22,541 nucleotides of DNA, from positions 1-22,541 of IMG/VR virus record IMGVR_UViG_3300030090_006763, one strand, 5' to 3'. Shown here piece by piece: positions 6,966-14,587 of this stretch. Origin of the DNA: a virus. A program made the translations under genes and the position numbers. The notes below the pieces were generated by a model. That model was not told the origin of the DNA. It did no database searches and saw nothing but the letters and a program-made list of their open reading frames with translations. Each line of letters starts with the position of its first letter. Within the stretch, counting starts at the first letter, position 1.

Positions 6966-6970
6966 TTTCT

Positions 6971-8731
6971 GTGGCTGCTAAAGATAATATGTTCTATATG
7001 GGTAATAGAAACTTACCCAACGTTAACTGGAAGGGTGAATATACTAAAGAACAAGTAAAAGACCTTAAAAAGGCTAGTAGTAATATACTATACTTTGCTG
7101 AGAATTTCTTCCATATTGTTAATCTTGACAGAGGTAAAGAAAAGATTCAGTTATATAAACCTCAAAAAAGAGCTTTAAGAAAGATGAGAGATAATCGTTT
7201 CTTTTGTCTTCTTGCTTCTAGACAAATAGGTAAGTCTACTATGATGACCATATACATATTATGGCAAGCATGTTTTAATAATGATCAACGTATCTTATTA
7301 GTAGCAAACAAAGAGGCTACTGCAATTGAAATCTTTCAAAGAGTGAGAATGGCATACGAAGAGCTGCCTAACTGGTTAAAGCCACCTGTAAAAGAATATG
7401 CTAAGACATCTATGACATTAGAGAATGGCAGTAGAATAGGTATTACAACTACTACCGGTACTGCTGCTCGTGGACAATCTGTTAACTGTCTGGTTATTGA
7501 TGAGATGGCTTTCATTGAGCCTCATTTGGTTGAAGAGTTTTGGAAGTCTGTTTTTCCTATTATTACCTCTTCTAAGAAATCTAAGGTGTTTGTATGTTCA
7601 ACAGCTAATGGTACTGATAATTTATTTTATAAATTATACCACGGAGCTATAGAAGGTGAAAATGGCTGGGCTCATGATAAGATAAAATGGGACGAGATAC
7701 CTGGAAGAGATCAAGCTTGGGCTCTTGCTACTAAAACTGCTATTGGTTCAGCTGATGCTTGGTTGCAAGAATTTGAATGTGAATTTATTCACTCAGGTGA
7801 ATCAACTCTCGATGATGAACTATTTGAAGAGATGATGGGTAAGGTTTCTGACCCAAAAATTATTTTAGACGATGGACATTATAAGTTATGGGAAGAGCCT
7901 GATGAAGCTAAGCTTTATGTAGCAGGTGTAGATATATCAGAAGGTGTGGGCGTTGATTCTTCTGTTATTCAAATATTAGATATTACTGATATCAAAGATA
8001 TTAAACAAGTAGCTGTCTACAGAAACAATAAGATCCCGCCTTTAGAGTTTACTAATAGATTATACAAAATTTTACGTAACTGGGGGTCTCCCTTAGCTCT
8101 CATAGAGAGAAACAATTGTGGCGCACAGGTGGTGGATAGGTTAGCAGTAGATTTAGGTTATGAAAAAATAGTCTCATATGGAAATAAAAACGCTCATCGC
8201 CGTAATGTAATGAGAGGTATGATAGCACATACTAATACAAAATATAAAGGTGTTCTAAACATGCGATATTTCATGAATGAAGTAAGAGTGGTTAACATTA
8301 ATGAAGAAGAAACTGTAGCCGAGTTAAGAAATTTTGTAAGATACCCTAATGGTACCTGGAAAGCTCGAGCAGGGTTTCATGATGATAGAGTAATGGCTAT
8401 GTTATATGGCTTGTTTATATTAGAAAAAGAGATAACGGAGCGATTCTTTGAAATAGTAGAAGTTGATGATATGGGAAAACCTTCTGTAATAGAACCAATG
8501 GATTTTGGTGTAGATTATTTTGAAGATCCTACATCAATATATCTAGATAATGATGTAGTAGGATCTAATAACCATGAAATGAATGCTTTAGTATGGGGCA
8601 TGAACTTAGGTGGTCAAAGTGAACTAGAAACTGAAATGGATGAATTAAGATCATTTGGATATCAACTTGTAGGAGAAAAACCTCCAGAGAACTGGCAAGC
8701 TGGAATACCAGGAACTGATAAACAACCATAA
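6971..8731 (+). CDS. 17: Terminase large subunit (T4 gp17-like ATPase and nuclease)
   Basis: The motor that pumps DNA into the prohead and cuts concatemers. From GTG 6971 the protein is 586 residues (T4 gp17 is 610). The N-terminal ATPase domain shows Walker A SRQIGKST (83-90), Walker B CLVIDEMAF with D177/E178, and the coupling motif STANG (210-214). The C-terminal RNase H-like nuclease domain shows VAGVDISEG with D321, LIERNNCG with E379, and GFHDDRV with D471/D472 as the metal-binding triad. The frame is open upstream to 6899, but that extension would overlap the divergent gene and both promoters. GTG 6971 is chosen because it lies 5 bases after the late octamer; ATG 6989 is the alternative. 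The stop codon lies within the next gene's octamer. Confidence 0.95.
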   Translation: MAAKDNMFYMGNRNLPNVNWKGEYTKEQVKDLKKASSNILYFAENFFHIVNLDRGKEKIQLYKPQKRALRKMRDNRFFCLLASRQIGKSTMMTIYILWQACFNNDQRILLVANKEATAIEIFQRVRMAYEELPNWLKPPVKEYAKTSMTLENGSRIGITTTTGTAARGQSVNCLVIDEMAFIEPHLVEEFWKSVFPIITSSKKSKVFVCSTANGTDNLFYKLYHGAIEGENGWAHDKIKWDEIPGRDQAWALATKTAIGSADAWLQEFECEFIHSGESTLDDELFEEMMGKVSDPKIILDDGHYKLWEEPDEAKLYVAGVDISEGVGVDSSVIQILDITDIKDIKQVAVYRNNKIPPLEFTNRLYKILRNWGSPLALIERNNCGAQVVDRLAVDLGYEKIVSYGNKNAHRRNVMRGMIAHTNTKYKGVLNMRYFMNEVRVVNINEEETVAELRNFVRYPNGTWKARAGFHDDRVMAMLYGLFILEKEITERFFEIVEVDDMGKPSVIEPMDFGVDYFEDPTSIYLDNDVVGSNNHEMNALVWGMNLGGQSELETEMDELRSFGYQLVGEKPPENWQAGIPGTDKQP

Positions 8732-8734
8732 ATA
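8727..8734 (+). promoter_or_regulatory. Late-promoter-like octamer of the first tube-fold gene
   Basis: CATAAATA followed by TAATAT and ATG at 8741 (6-base spacing). The terminase stop codon TAA (8729-8731) is part of the octamer. Confidence 0.6.
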
Positions 8735-8740
8735 TAATAT

Positions 8741-9334
8741 ATGGCTAGAAATACTATGCAGCAAGCTATGCTGAACAAATCAAGAGCAGATAAGTTCTTG
8801 TTAGTTTTTGATATACCGCCTATTTTAAAAGATATAAATAAAAATTTTACGCAAGAACAAAACAACTCTACTATCATAAGTGATACTGTACAGTTTTCTA
8901 TATTTGGTGCTGCAGTACCAGCTGTAACAGTACCAGCTCAAGAAACACGATACGCTGGAAGTACGTTGTATGTATCATCTCATTCTAAAAATCCTTTTCC
9001 TCCTGTAACAGTTAGATTTAATATCGATAATGAATATAAAAATTACTGGGCAATATATCAATGGATTAATCTACTTCATAGTCAATATGAAGGAAGATAT
9101 AATGAGAGAGAGCTTAATAACGAAGAAAGAGAGCCAAGTTTTAAGGATTATCAGACAGATTTAACCATATATGGTAAAGATGAATTTAATAATAACAGAA
9201 TTAAATTTACGTATACAAAAGCTTTTCCCACTACAATAGAAGCAATCAATTACAATTATCAAACCGCTGATGAAATCACGTCAGGATTTACATTTGTTTA
9301 TTCCCAACTACATACGGAAGTTATTAATTTTTGA
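8741..9334 (+). CDS. Tail-tube-fold structural protein (upstream of sheath)
   Basis: A 197-residue protein between the terminase and sheath genes, where T4 has none. Its layout resembles T4 gp19-type tube subunits. An early strand is followed by a 'GAAVPAVTVPAQETRYAGS' loop, comparable with the ALPAG-type loop of gp19. Then comes a VTVRFNIDNEYKNYW strand and helix. It closes with ITSGFTFVYSQLHTEVI, comparable with the closing beta-strand of tube proteins. An insertion rich in Glu/Asn/Arg (about 107-128) separates the halves. Possible roles are a tube terminator/tail completion protein, an alternative tube ring, or a baseplate tube initiator. It has its own late octamer. Confidence is good that it is a tail component but only moderate for the fold. 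Confidence 0.55.
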   Translation: MARNTMQQAMLNKSRADKFLLVFDIPPILKDINKNFTQEQNNSTIISDTVQFSIFGAAVPAVTVPAQETRYAGSTLYVSSHSKNPFPPVTVRFNIDNEYKNYWAIYQWINLLHSQYEGRYNERELNNEEREPSFKDYQTDLTIYGKDEFNNNRIKFTYTKAFPTTIEAINYNYQTADEITSGFTFVYSQLHTEVINF

Positions 9335-9353
9335 ATTAATTTGGTTGGAAAAG

Positions 9354-9361
9354 GATAAATA
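9354..9361 (+). promoter_or_regulatory. Late-promoter-like octamer of the sheath gene
   Basis: GATAAATA followed by ATTTT and ATG at 9367 (5-base spacing). A purine run (GGAAAAGGA) lies just upstream, but at 12 or more bases from ATG it is too far for a normal Shine-Dalgarno. Confidence 0.6.
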
Positions 9362-9366
9362 ATTTT

Positions 9367-11754
9367 ATGGCACAGCGTACTATTACCTCTCCTGGAGTAG
9401 AAATTAGAGAATCAGATCTTTCACTTACGGCACCGGCAAATGTAGGAACTAACATATATGTTACTGGTTTCGCTCAACAAGGACCAATTGATGAAGTTTT
9501 AAGAATTACAACAACACAAGAGTTAGTTCAAGTATTTGGAACTCCTACTAACTCTTCTGAAAGATATTTCCATTACACTTTACGAGAGCTTTTAAACTCT
9601 CCTTCAAACGTATATGCAGGGAGGTTGCCTTATGGTGCTGATACAGGTGATGGGTTTGGATCTAAATACTCAGCTTTAATGTACCCTGTTACTGCTGTTG
9701 GAAGTACCGGTATACTAGGATCTCTTAACCAATCAGGTTCTGCTGTATACATACTCGGTAACCCTACTTATAGAGATTTAACTGAATCTGAATATTTATC
9801 TGCAGTAGCAGGTGCCGGTTTTACATGGCAGACTGAGAATACTGATGAAATGAAAATGGTAACATCGGATAAAACCAATTCAGTCGAAAACCTAGGCTAT
9901 GCCGGCCTTGTTATTATTAATAAAGCCCAAACAACTATTAATCAACAGTTTGAAGGTCTTTATGTTGGTATATCTGATAATATAAACACGCAACCAGCTT
10001 CCAATTTCAATAGTATATCAAGTATAAGAACTCACAGTAATGCAGCCGGCATCGCTTTTTCTACAGATCTTACAACTATTCCTAACGGTACACTGACATT
10101 TGATCTTACTGCTAATTATAAAGACGGTACAAATAATAGTATATCAGAAGTGATAGATAATTTAGTTGATTACGATATAGATAGCAGAGACTTTGACGAT
10201 TATCTTAGCTTAGGAGTATTTAAATTACGTAAATCAATATACGCTAATGAAGCATTTAAGCTTGATTATACGTTAACAGACGGTATAGTTGGCTCGATTA
10301 ATTCATTTAGAAAGCAACTTAACCCGAACGGAGGGCCTGATGTTTCATCTTATATAAGTAACAGGGCAAGTGGTTCTAGCAACATAACAGTTTTAGTTAA
10401 TGATTATCTTTCTAATCGTCTAGCCGGGGGTGAAGCTCTAAATGATGACGGTACCCCGAAAAAGAGGATACGAGTTGCTTCCAGTAACTTAGCAGGAGCT
10501 AGTCCTTCAACTTTAGGTGTTTCTATCTCAACAGTTGGTGCTGCTGGAGCATTAGATTTAAAAGTATTAGCTAAATCGTTAAGAGGTCATTCTCCCGGAT
10601 CCATAGGCACTGAAGATGCAACGCAGTTGAACCCGCTTGGTGCTTTCACTAACCAGACAATAACGGATAAGACACTTGGTAATATACCGAGTAAAATTGA
10701 AAGAGCGTTAGATAATATAAAGAATGACGAAGTTTATAATATCGACGTCGTTGTAGAGGCTGGCTTAGGAACGATCTACTCAGTAGCATGTGCCGCATTC
10801 GCAGGAGATTATTACGATGAATATGCACAAAATAATAAAACTGTGCAAGCTGTAAATGGACTTAGAACCTCAAGTGACATTTCTGGGACTGCAGCTACTC
10901 TTAGAAACGATTATGCCGCAGTGTTTAATAAGTTTGAAAAATTTGTTAAACCACCGTATGAAGGTGGTGATAGAGGTGATTGCATATTTGTTGCTGATCC
11001 GATTAGACAGATCTTTGTACAAGGTGAAAATACTAAGATTCTTGATAATAAGAATAATAACTTCCAGACAGATGTTTATTGGCCAGTTAAGCACCAGTTC
11101 GAAAATGAAAATACTTCGTACGCAGCAGTATATGGTAACTGGGCATTAGTAAATGATGAATATACTGGTAGAAATGTATGGGTACCATTCTCTGGTTTTG
11201 CTGGAGCAGCAATGGCAAGAACAGATGCGCAAGCATTTCCATGGTTTGCACCAGCAGGATTTACAAGAGGTTTAGTTTCAAATGCTCTTGATATATGTGT
11301 TAATCCGAATCAAAAACAACGCGATGAGTTTTATAAAGCTAATATTAACCCAGTAGCTCAATTCCCTAATCAGGGATTAGTTATATTCGGTCAAAAGACA
11401 TTGCAGAAGAAACCAAGTGCGTTTGATAGAATTAACGTAAGAAGGTTATTCTTATCACTTGAAAGACCTACTAAGCAGTTAGCAAGACAATTTGTATTTG
11501 AGCAAAATTCTGAGTTTACCAGAACTAGACTAGTAAATGCTTTAACTCCAATATTTGAGAGAGCTAGAAATAACGAAGGTTTATATGACTACTTGATTGT
11601 TTGTGATGAAAGAAACAACACACCATCAGTAGTAGATGCTAATGAGTTGGTTGTTGATATATACATTAAACCAACTAGAACAGCAGAGTTTATCTTAGTT
11701 AACTTTTATGCAACAACTACTGATGCTAATTTCCAAGAGTTAATTGGGGGTTAA
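9367..11754 (+). CDS. 18: Contractile tail sheath protein (T4 gp18-like)
   Basis: A 795-residue protein, longer than T4 gp18 (659). The N-terminus SPGVEIRESDLS (8-19) is the conserved sheath opening that exchanges strands with neighbouring subunits. The C-terminal part from about residue 560 (EGGDRGDCIFVADP, then NVWVPFSGFAGAAMARTDA, then NVRRLFLSLE and KPTRTAEFILVNF) is the conserved sheath core. The extra length lies in the middle (about 150-520), the part that in T4 makes the surface-exposed variable domains. The sheath assembles around the tube in the extended state and contracts to drive it through the envelope. The tube gene follows 24 bases downstream, as in T4. Confidence 0.95.
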   Translation: MAQRTITSPGVEIRESDLSLTAPANVGTNIYVTGFAQQGPIDEVLRITTTQELVQVFGTPTNSSERYFHYTLRELLNSPSNVYAGRLPYGADTGDGFGSKYSALMYPVTAVGSTGILGSLNQSGSAVYILGNPTYRDLTESEYLSAVAGAGFTWQTENTDEMKMVTSDKTNSVENLGYAGLVIINKAQTTINQQFEGLYVGISDNINTQPASNFNSISSIRTHSNAAGIAFSTDLTTIPNGTLTFDLTANYKDGTNNSISEVIDNLVDYDIDSRDFDDYLSLGVFKLRKSIYANEAFKLDYTLTDGIVGSINSFRKQLNPNGGPDVSSYISNRASGSSNITVLVNDYLSNRLAGGEALNDDGTPKKRIRVASSNLAGASPSTLGVSISTVGAAGALDLKVLAKSLRGHSPGSIGTEDATQLNPLGAFTNQTITDKTLGNIPSKIERALDNIKNDEVYNIDVVVEAGLGTIYSVACAAFAGDYYDEYAQNNKTVQAVNGLRTSSDISGTAATLRNDYAAVFNKFEKFVKPPYEGGDRGDCIFVADPIRQIFVQGENTKILDNKNNNFQTDVYWPVKHQFENENTSYAAVYGNWALVNDEYTGRNVWVPFSGFAGAAMARTDAQAFPWFAPAGFTRGLVSNALDICVNPNQKQRDEFYKANINPVAQFPNQGLVIFGQKTLQKKPSAFDRINVRRLFLSLERPTKQLARQFVFEQNSEFTRTRLVNALTPIFERARNNEGLYDYLIVCDERNNTPSVVDANELVVDIYIKPTRTAEFILVNFYATTTDANFQELIGG

Positions 11755-11765
11755 CGAAAAAAATA

Positions 11766-11773
11766 ACTAAATA
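11766..11773 (+). promoter_or_regulatory. Late-promoter-like octamer of the tail tube gene
   Basis: ACTAAATA followed by ATTAT and ATG at 11779 (5-base spacing). It differs from the commoner forms by C in place of A/T at position 2. Confidence 0.55.
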
Positions 11774-11778
11774 ATTAT

Positions 11779-12321
11779 ATGGCAACGACAATACAAAACT
11801 TCTTTACTAAAGCAGCCGCTAATCAATTTTCGCGAGACTTTTTATTCAGAGTTAAACAAATAACTTTAACTGGTGGAATTAATTTTAATGGTGAAGGGGA
11901 CCTGGTATATGCTAAAACAGCTACATTACCTGGAAGAAACATTGAAGATAAAGTAGTAAATTATTTTGGTCAAGAGTTTCATTTACCAGGTAAATCAACA
12001 TACCCTGGCGCAGCAGGATATTCAATAGAATTCTATCACGATGAAGATTGTCAGTTGAGAACAAAATTCGAAGCTGCTTCGCGAATAGTTTTCAATAATG
12101 AAACTTCACTTGGTCAATATGGTATGCCCGGAGATGAATCAGTAATTGATTTAGTTCAAATTGATAAAGAGCTAAATGAAGTAAGAAACATACAACTGGT
12201 TGGTGCTTCTATAAGAGACATTGGTGATATCGCGTATGATATTGCTGGTGGTACAGGTGAAGTTACAAACTTCTCAGTAACGTTTGCTTATCATTTTTAC
12301 AGAGATTTTGCTATAGCTTAA
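11779..12321 (+). CDS. 19: Tail tube protein (T4 gp19-like)
   Basis: A 180-residue protein (T4 gp19 is 163), placed directly after the sheath gene as in T4. Tube-type features are the KTATLPGRNIEDKVVNYFGQ loop with its LPG turn (residues 46-51), the YSIEFYHDED strand followed by a helix (LRTKFEAASRIV), and the closing strand from VTNFSVTFAYHFY. Hexameric rings of this protein stack to form the inner tube through which DNA passes. It is the most gp19-like of the three tube-fold proteins in the window and is taken as the main tube subunit. It has its own late octamer. Confidence 0.85.
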   Translation: MATTIQNFFTKAAANQFSRDFLFRVKQITLTGGINFNGEGDLVYAKTATLPGRNIEDKVVNYFGQEFHLPGKSTYPGAAGYSIEFYHDEDCQLRTKFEAASRIVFNNETSLGQYGMPGDESVIDLVQIDKELNEVRNIQLVGASIRDIGDIAYDIAGGTGEVTNFSVTFAYHFYRDFAIA

Positions 12322-12340
12322 TTCTCTACACGGGTTGCCG

Positions 12341-12348
12341 ATTAAATA
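12341..12348 (+). promoter_or_regulatory. Late-promoter-like octamer of the second tube-fold gene
   Basis: ATTAAATA followed by ATCTTA and ATG at 12355 (6-base spacing). Confidence 0.55.
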
Positions 12349-12354
12349 ATCTTA

Positions 12355-13023
12355 ATGGCGTTTATTACCCAACCTAGGTCCGGACCTGTATACGACTTTC
12401 TTCATAATTATAGTCAACATGAAGAATTTTTTCTGTCTCATCCGTTTCTTTGGAAAGTATCTTTTCTTTATGAACAGTCTTTAATTTCTTCTATAAATAG
12501 AACGCTTGAAAAAAGTCCTGATGAAAAATGGCGCGCTATAAGGCAGCCTAACGACTACACGGATAGAGGAGGTAATATATTAGCTGCGAGATCTGTTACT
12601 GTACCTAATGAAAATACACAGTTTGATATAGCGGGTAGTATGAATTTAGGAGGTTTCTTACCTGGTTACGCAGTTACAAAGAGAGTCGATTTTTTAAGTA
12701 AAAATCTAGTAATTAATTTCTTTGAAAACAATGATGACATAGAGCATATGTTTTTCAGACCATGGATGGTATCAGTTGGTATAGATGGTTTAATGATGAG
12801 AGATTTGCTATGCCCGACTGTAAGATTAACACAATATAATAACGTAGGTGAAAGGCGAAAGGGATATGAATTTATTGATGTGTTTCCTACAAACGTTGAA
12901 GGGTATACAGTATCGTATAACGATGAGGAGTTTATAGAAAAGTCTGTCACTTTTGCTTTTAAAAACTATCGACCAATTCAAATATATGGATCGATACCTC
13001 AGTCCAGTATTAGACGACGCTAG
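12355..13023 (+). CDS. Tail-tube-fold protein, possible tube initiator or baseplate tube protein
   Basis: A 222-residue protein following the tube gene. The middle (LAARSVTVPNENTQFDIAGS, about 76-95) resembles the tube-protein loop, and VDFLSKNLVINFFENNDDIEHMFF resembles its strand-helix unit. The close from YTVSYNDEEFIEKSVTFAFKNY matches the last strands. A Trp/Arg-rich N-terminal extension (about 1-70) is absent from gp19 itself. In T4 the baseplate-proximal tube rings are made by gp54 and gp48, larger relatives of gp19. This protein and the 16220 gene product are the candidates for those rings here. The exact T4 equivalent cannot be decided by eye. It has its own late octamer and ends in SIRRR. 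Confidence 0.55.
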   Translation: MAFITQPRSGPVYDFLHNYSQHEEFFLSHPFLWKVSFLYEQSLISSINRTLEKSPDEKWRAIRQPNDYTDRGGNILAARSVTVPNENTQFDIAGSMNLGGFLPGYAVTKRVDFLSKNLVINFFENNDDIEHMFFRPWMVSVGIDGLMMRDLLCPTVRLTQYNNVGERRKGYEFIDVFPTNVEGYTVSYNDEEFIEKSVTFAFKNYRPIQIYGSIPQSSIRRR

Positions 13024-13040
13024 TATATTCTACTATTCTA

Positions 13041-13048
13041 CATAATTA
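13041..13048 (+). promoter_or_regulatory. Variant late-promoter-like octamer of the first gp26/gp51-type gene
   Basis: CATAATTA, one mismatch from CATAAATA, followed by TTTGT and ATG at 13054 (5-base spacing). Confidence 0.4.
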
Positions 13049-13053
13049 TTTGT

Positions 13054-13818
13054 ATGCATATTAATATTACTCTCCCTAATAATAAGGAGGTAGTTGTAAA
13101 GCCATTTTTATACAAACACATAAGAGATTTATTATTTTTAAATTCTTCTTTGGAAAGTAAATTATTATATTTAGAAGACTTTATACTAACTAAAAATTTA
13201 AACGTAGTAGAAAAGTTTATAACACTACTTAAGTTACGCGCAATATGTATTAAACCTACCGTATCATTGAATCTTGATAAAACAGGAAAAGATGTTGATA
13301 TTGACTACATTACTGAGTCGTTTGAAGAAAGTATAGATATTAGAACTACCACTGAATGTGATGGCATAGAGATAACTTTAGATTACCCTACTAAATTTTG
13401 TATTAATACAGATAACATTCTAAGTGTTATAAGAGAAGTAAAGATACAAGATCAATTTATTGTAGTAGATTCGTTATCAAAAAATGAGTATGAACAAGTT
13501 ATGTCAAAGTTACCTGCTCAAGTATTAAATGCCGTGAGTGAATTTGTAGAAGATAAAAAAGATGCATTTACTTTTCGGTTACTTGAAGGCCGAAAAGATA
13601 CTTCAGAGCTCAATTTTTTAGGACCTGCACCTTTTGAGTTTATAAACACTATCTATGCCTGTATAGATGTAAATAGTTATAGGGAATACATTTATGTTTT
13701 GAGTAAACGAATAAAAGATGTAAACTTTTTAATTAATAGTACTATGGCAGATGTTCTTGATTATATTGAGTTGTATAGAAGAGAGTGCGAAGAAGAGAAG
13801 GAGAAGTTGAAAAACTAA
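13054..13818 (+). CDS. Baseplate hub assembly protein, gp26/gp51 type (first copy)
   Basis: A 254-residue, mostly helical, Leu/Lys/Asp-rich protein. It shows the features of the T4 gp26/gp51 baseplate protein family: a short N-terminal beta element (INITLPNNKEVVVKPF), a helical bundle, and the segment from QDQFIVVDSL to SKLPAQVLNAVSEFVED (about 144-184). A related segment occurs in the next gene (VFNDIKVQDRVKIVEKLPLELYEKITTF). In T4 these proteins act during hub assembly. Their position just before a tape-measure-like gene is also that of tape-measure chaperones in other tailed phages. Cysteine residues are few. The C-terminus is highly charged (RRECEEEKEKLKN). Whether it corresponds to gp26 or gp51 is open. 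Confidence 0.5.
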   Translation: MHINITLPNNKEVVVKPFLYKHIRDLLFLNSSLESKLLYLEDFILTKNLNVVEKFITLLKLRAICIKPTVSLNLDKTGKDVDIDYITESFEESIDIRTTTECDGIEITLDYPTKFCINTDNILSVIREVKIQDQFIVVDSLSKNEYEQVMSKLPAQVLNAVSEFVEDKKDAFTFRLLEGRKDTSELNFLGPAPFEFINTIYACIDVNSYREYIYVLSKRIKDVNFLINSTMADVLDYIELYRRECEEEKEKLKN

Positions 13819-13825
13819 ATAACGC

Positions 13826-13833
13826 GTTAAATA
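13826..13833 (+). promoter_or_regulatory. Late-promoter-like octamer that sets the start of the second gp26/gp51-type gene
   Basis: GTTAAATA followed by ATTAT and ATG at 13839 (5-base spacing). This excludes the upstream in-frame ATG at 13785, which would overlap the previous gene by 34 bases. Confidence 0.55.
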
Positions 13834-13838
13834 ATTAT

Positions 13839-14579
13839 ATGAGCAACTCTACTAGCGAATTTCTAGATAAGCTAACTTCTTTAAAAAATGATGTAAAGGT
13901 ATTTGTACCTTCTGTTGGTAAAGAGTGTGTAGCGGCTCCTTTAACACTAAAGCAACAAAAAGATATTATTTCAACTACTGTTAACGGTGTATTAGGAGCT
14001 TTGCAATTTAATCACGCTCTCAACAAAATTATTATCGATAATGTAGAAGGTGAGCAATTTTATTCCTTTGATAGAGTATCAATTATATTAGGGCTACGCG
14101 CTAGTTCTTTAGGGGATAAAGTTAAAGCTGAAAATGGTGACATAGTGTCAATTAATACTTGTATAGAAAATGCTAAAAATGTTCCTAAATTTAAATTAGA
14201 GAAAAAGGTTAGTATCGATACCATTAAAGTAAGTCTTAGAATTCCTACTCTTGAGCAAGAAAATCAAATTATCAAAAAATGTATTTTCGAAGTAGATAAA
14301 ATAGAAACTGCTGAGTTATCAAAAGCCATGGGTCTTATTTATATTTTTGAAATATTAAAGCACATTGAGAGTGTATCCATAGGAGAACAAACTGTTGTTT
14401 TCAATGATATAAAAGTACAAGATAGAGTTAAAATTGTTGAAAAGTTACCGCTCGAGCTTTATGAAAAGATAACTACGTTTTTGTATGAAATAAACAAATT
14501 TGATCGCTCAGTGTTAAAAGTCGATGAAACTCAAATTACTTTAGATGCTACTTTGTTTGACGCTACTGCTGTAGTATAA
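13839..14579 (+). CDS. Baseplate hub assembly protein, gp26/gp51 type (second copy)
   Basis: A 246-residue protein starting MSNSTSEF; start chosen from the octamer spacing. It has the same overall plan as the preceding gene product: an N-terminal KVFVPSVGKE strand pair, a helical region (LTLKQQKDIISTTVNGVLGAL), a beta section (KKVSIDTIKVSLRIPTLEQE), and the shared closing element around EKLPLELYEKITTFLYEINKF (about 205-226). The two genes look like diverged paralogues, matching the pair gp26 and gp51 in T4. The likely role is assembly of the baseplate hub or folding of the tape measure. The gene ends inside the octamer of the tape-measure-like gene. Confidence 0.5.
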   Translation: MSNSTSEFLDKLTSLKNDVKVFVPSVGKECVAAPLTLKQQKDIISTTVNGVLGALQFNHALNKIIIDNVEGEQFYSFDRVSIILGLRASSLGDKVKAENGDIVSINTCIENAKNVPKFKLEKKVSIDTIKVSLRIPTLEQENQIIKKCIFEVDKIETAELSKAMGLIYIFEILKHIESVSIGEQTVVFNDIKVQDRVKIVEKLPLELYEKITTFLYEINKFDRSVLKVDETQITLDATLFDATAVV

Positions 14580-14582
14580 ATA
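14575..14582 (+). promoter_or_regulatory. Perfect T4 late promoter octamer before the tape-measure-like gene
   Basis: TATAAATA, identical to the T4 late consensus, followed by TATAC and GTG at 14588 (5-base spacing). The stop codon TAA of the previous gene (14577-14579) is inside the octamer. Confidence 0.65.
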
Positions 14583-14587
14583 TATAC

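Noticed and set aside
6899-6970. N-terminal extension of the terminase to ATG 6899
   Set aside because: It would read through the start of the divergent gene and both promoters. The extra residues do not look like terminase sequence.
8833-8840. Perfect TATAAATA inside the first tube-fold gene
   Set aside because: No start codon lies 5-6 nt downstream and the position is mid-gene. In such AT-rich sequence the octamer occurs by chance, so only the copies at fixed spacing to a start were called.
12492-12499. Perfect TATAAATA inside the second tube-fold gene
   Set aside because: Same reason: no start codon at the expected spacing, and the surrounding reading frame is clearly coding.
13785-13838. 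Earlier in-frame ATG of the second gp26/gp51-type gene
   Set aside because: It lies within the previous coding sequence. ATG 13839 has the octamer at 5 nt.
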